The translations under genes were made by a program, and so were the position numbers. Positions 5,467 to 5,741 of a DNA stretch of 5,741 nucleotides are shown piece by piece. Under the pieces are notes generated by a model that searched no databases, was not told the DNA's origin, and saw only the letters and a program-made list of their open reading frames with translations. Position 1 is the first letter of the stretch. Each line of letters begins with the position of its first letter. Origin of the DNA: an uncultured Eubacteriales bacterium (lineage in GTDB: Bacteria > Bacillota > Clostridia > Lachnospirales > Lachnospiraceae); the NCBI GenBank assembly GCA_900549105.1, contig URND01000158.1:1-5741 (forward strand), given 5' to 3'.

Positions 5467-5741
5467 ATGTCAAAAATAAGAGTACATGAGTTAGCGAAAG
5501 AATTAAATAAAAGCAGCAAAGACATCATTTACGCATTGAAGGGCCACGGAGTGCTTGTTGAGAGCCATATGAGTACGATTGGTGAGGAAAATGCGGATAA
5601 AATTAGAAAATATTTCACAGCGCCGCCGGTGAAAAAGCCGGAAGCGCCAAAGGCGGCTGCGCCGAAGACAGCCGCGCCGGAAAAAGCGCCGGTAAGGACT
5701 GCTCCGGCTCAGAATGAGCATCGGCCGAATAATGGCGGGCA
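5467..5741 (+). CDS. infB: Translation initiation factor IF-2, N-terminal part (3' end outside window)
   Basis: GTPase that delivers initiator fMet-tRNA to the 30S subunit and promotes subunit joining. Only 91 codons plus two bases are visible, so the GTPase and tRNA-binding domains lie outside. The start is MSKIRVHELAKELNKSSKDI, the classic IF2 N-terminal module (IF2_N, residues about 3-50, ending in NADKIRKYF), which also carries the usual GHGVLVESHMSTI block. From about residue 52 (base 5620) a Pro/Ala/Lys-rich low-complexity linker begins, with repeated AP and EAPK/EKAP words, as is typical of IF2 and variable between species. The SD GGAGG (5455-5459) is 7 nt before the ATG. The frame stays open to the right edge. 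It is the last visible gene of the rimP operon; rbfA would be expected further downstream. Confidence 0.95.
   Translation, partial: MSKIRVHELAKELNKSSKDIIYALKGHGVLVESHMSTIGEENADKIRKYFTAPPVKKPEAPKAAAPKTAAPEKAPVRTAPAQNEHRPNNGG

Noticed and set aside
5620..5741. Pro/Ala/Lys-rich repeats in infB as an unusual low-complexity element
   Set aside because: Such linkers are normal between the IF2 N-terminal module and the GTPase core.

Overview
The window is a conserved housekeeping block from a Firmicute, most likely a Clostridia/Lachnospiraceae-type organism. The evidence is the Gram-positive-specific replicase PolC, strong AGGAGG-type ribosome binding sites, and the gene order rimP-nusA-ylxR-ylxQ-infB just downstream of polC, which is the Bacillus/Clostridium order. 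The family-level placement rests on protein flavour only and is an inference. No mobile element, CRISPR array, tRNA or rRNA was seen. All genes are on the + strand.

Layout: (1) Positions 1-2050 hold the C-terminal 682 or so residues of polC, cut by the left edge and ending in a sliding-clamp-binding peptide. (2) Twelve bases later, with its own Shine-Dalgarno, comes a complete diacylglycerol/lipid kinase-family gene (2063-2992). It is an extra gene relative to B. subtilis, where polC directly precedes rimP. (3) Positions 2993-3158 are non-coding. They hold a good sigma-A promoter (17-bp spacer, extended -10), a leader of about 116 nt with a perfect 10-bp GTGA-loop hairpin, a second small hairpin and the rimP SD. 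(4) From 3159 to the right edge runs the translation/transcription operon: rimP (TTG start), nusA, rnpM (ylxR), ylxQ and the 5' end of infB. Gaps are short or negative: nusA/rnpM overlap by 1 base and rnpM/ylxQ by 11.

How the genes work together: polC replicates the chromosome and the lipid kinase probably acts in phospholipid turnover. The second transcription unit couples 30S maturation (RimP), elongation/termination control (NusA), RNase P modulation (RnpM), a K-turn RNA-binding L7Ae-family protein (YlxQ) and translation initiation (IF2). The hairpin ahead of rimP sits where B. subtilis has a NusA-dependent attenuator, so NusA autoregulation is the most plausible control.

The most interesting points are this leader, with an 8-codon ORF whose stop codon lies in the hairpin loop, and an acidic tail on NusA built from six 15-bp (pentapeptide) tandem repeats. 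I see no convincing previously undescribed system; most of the window is ordinary core genome.
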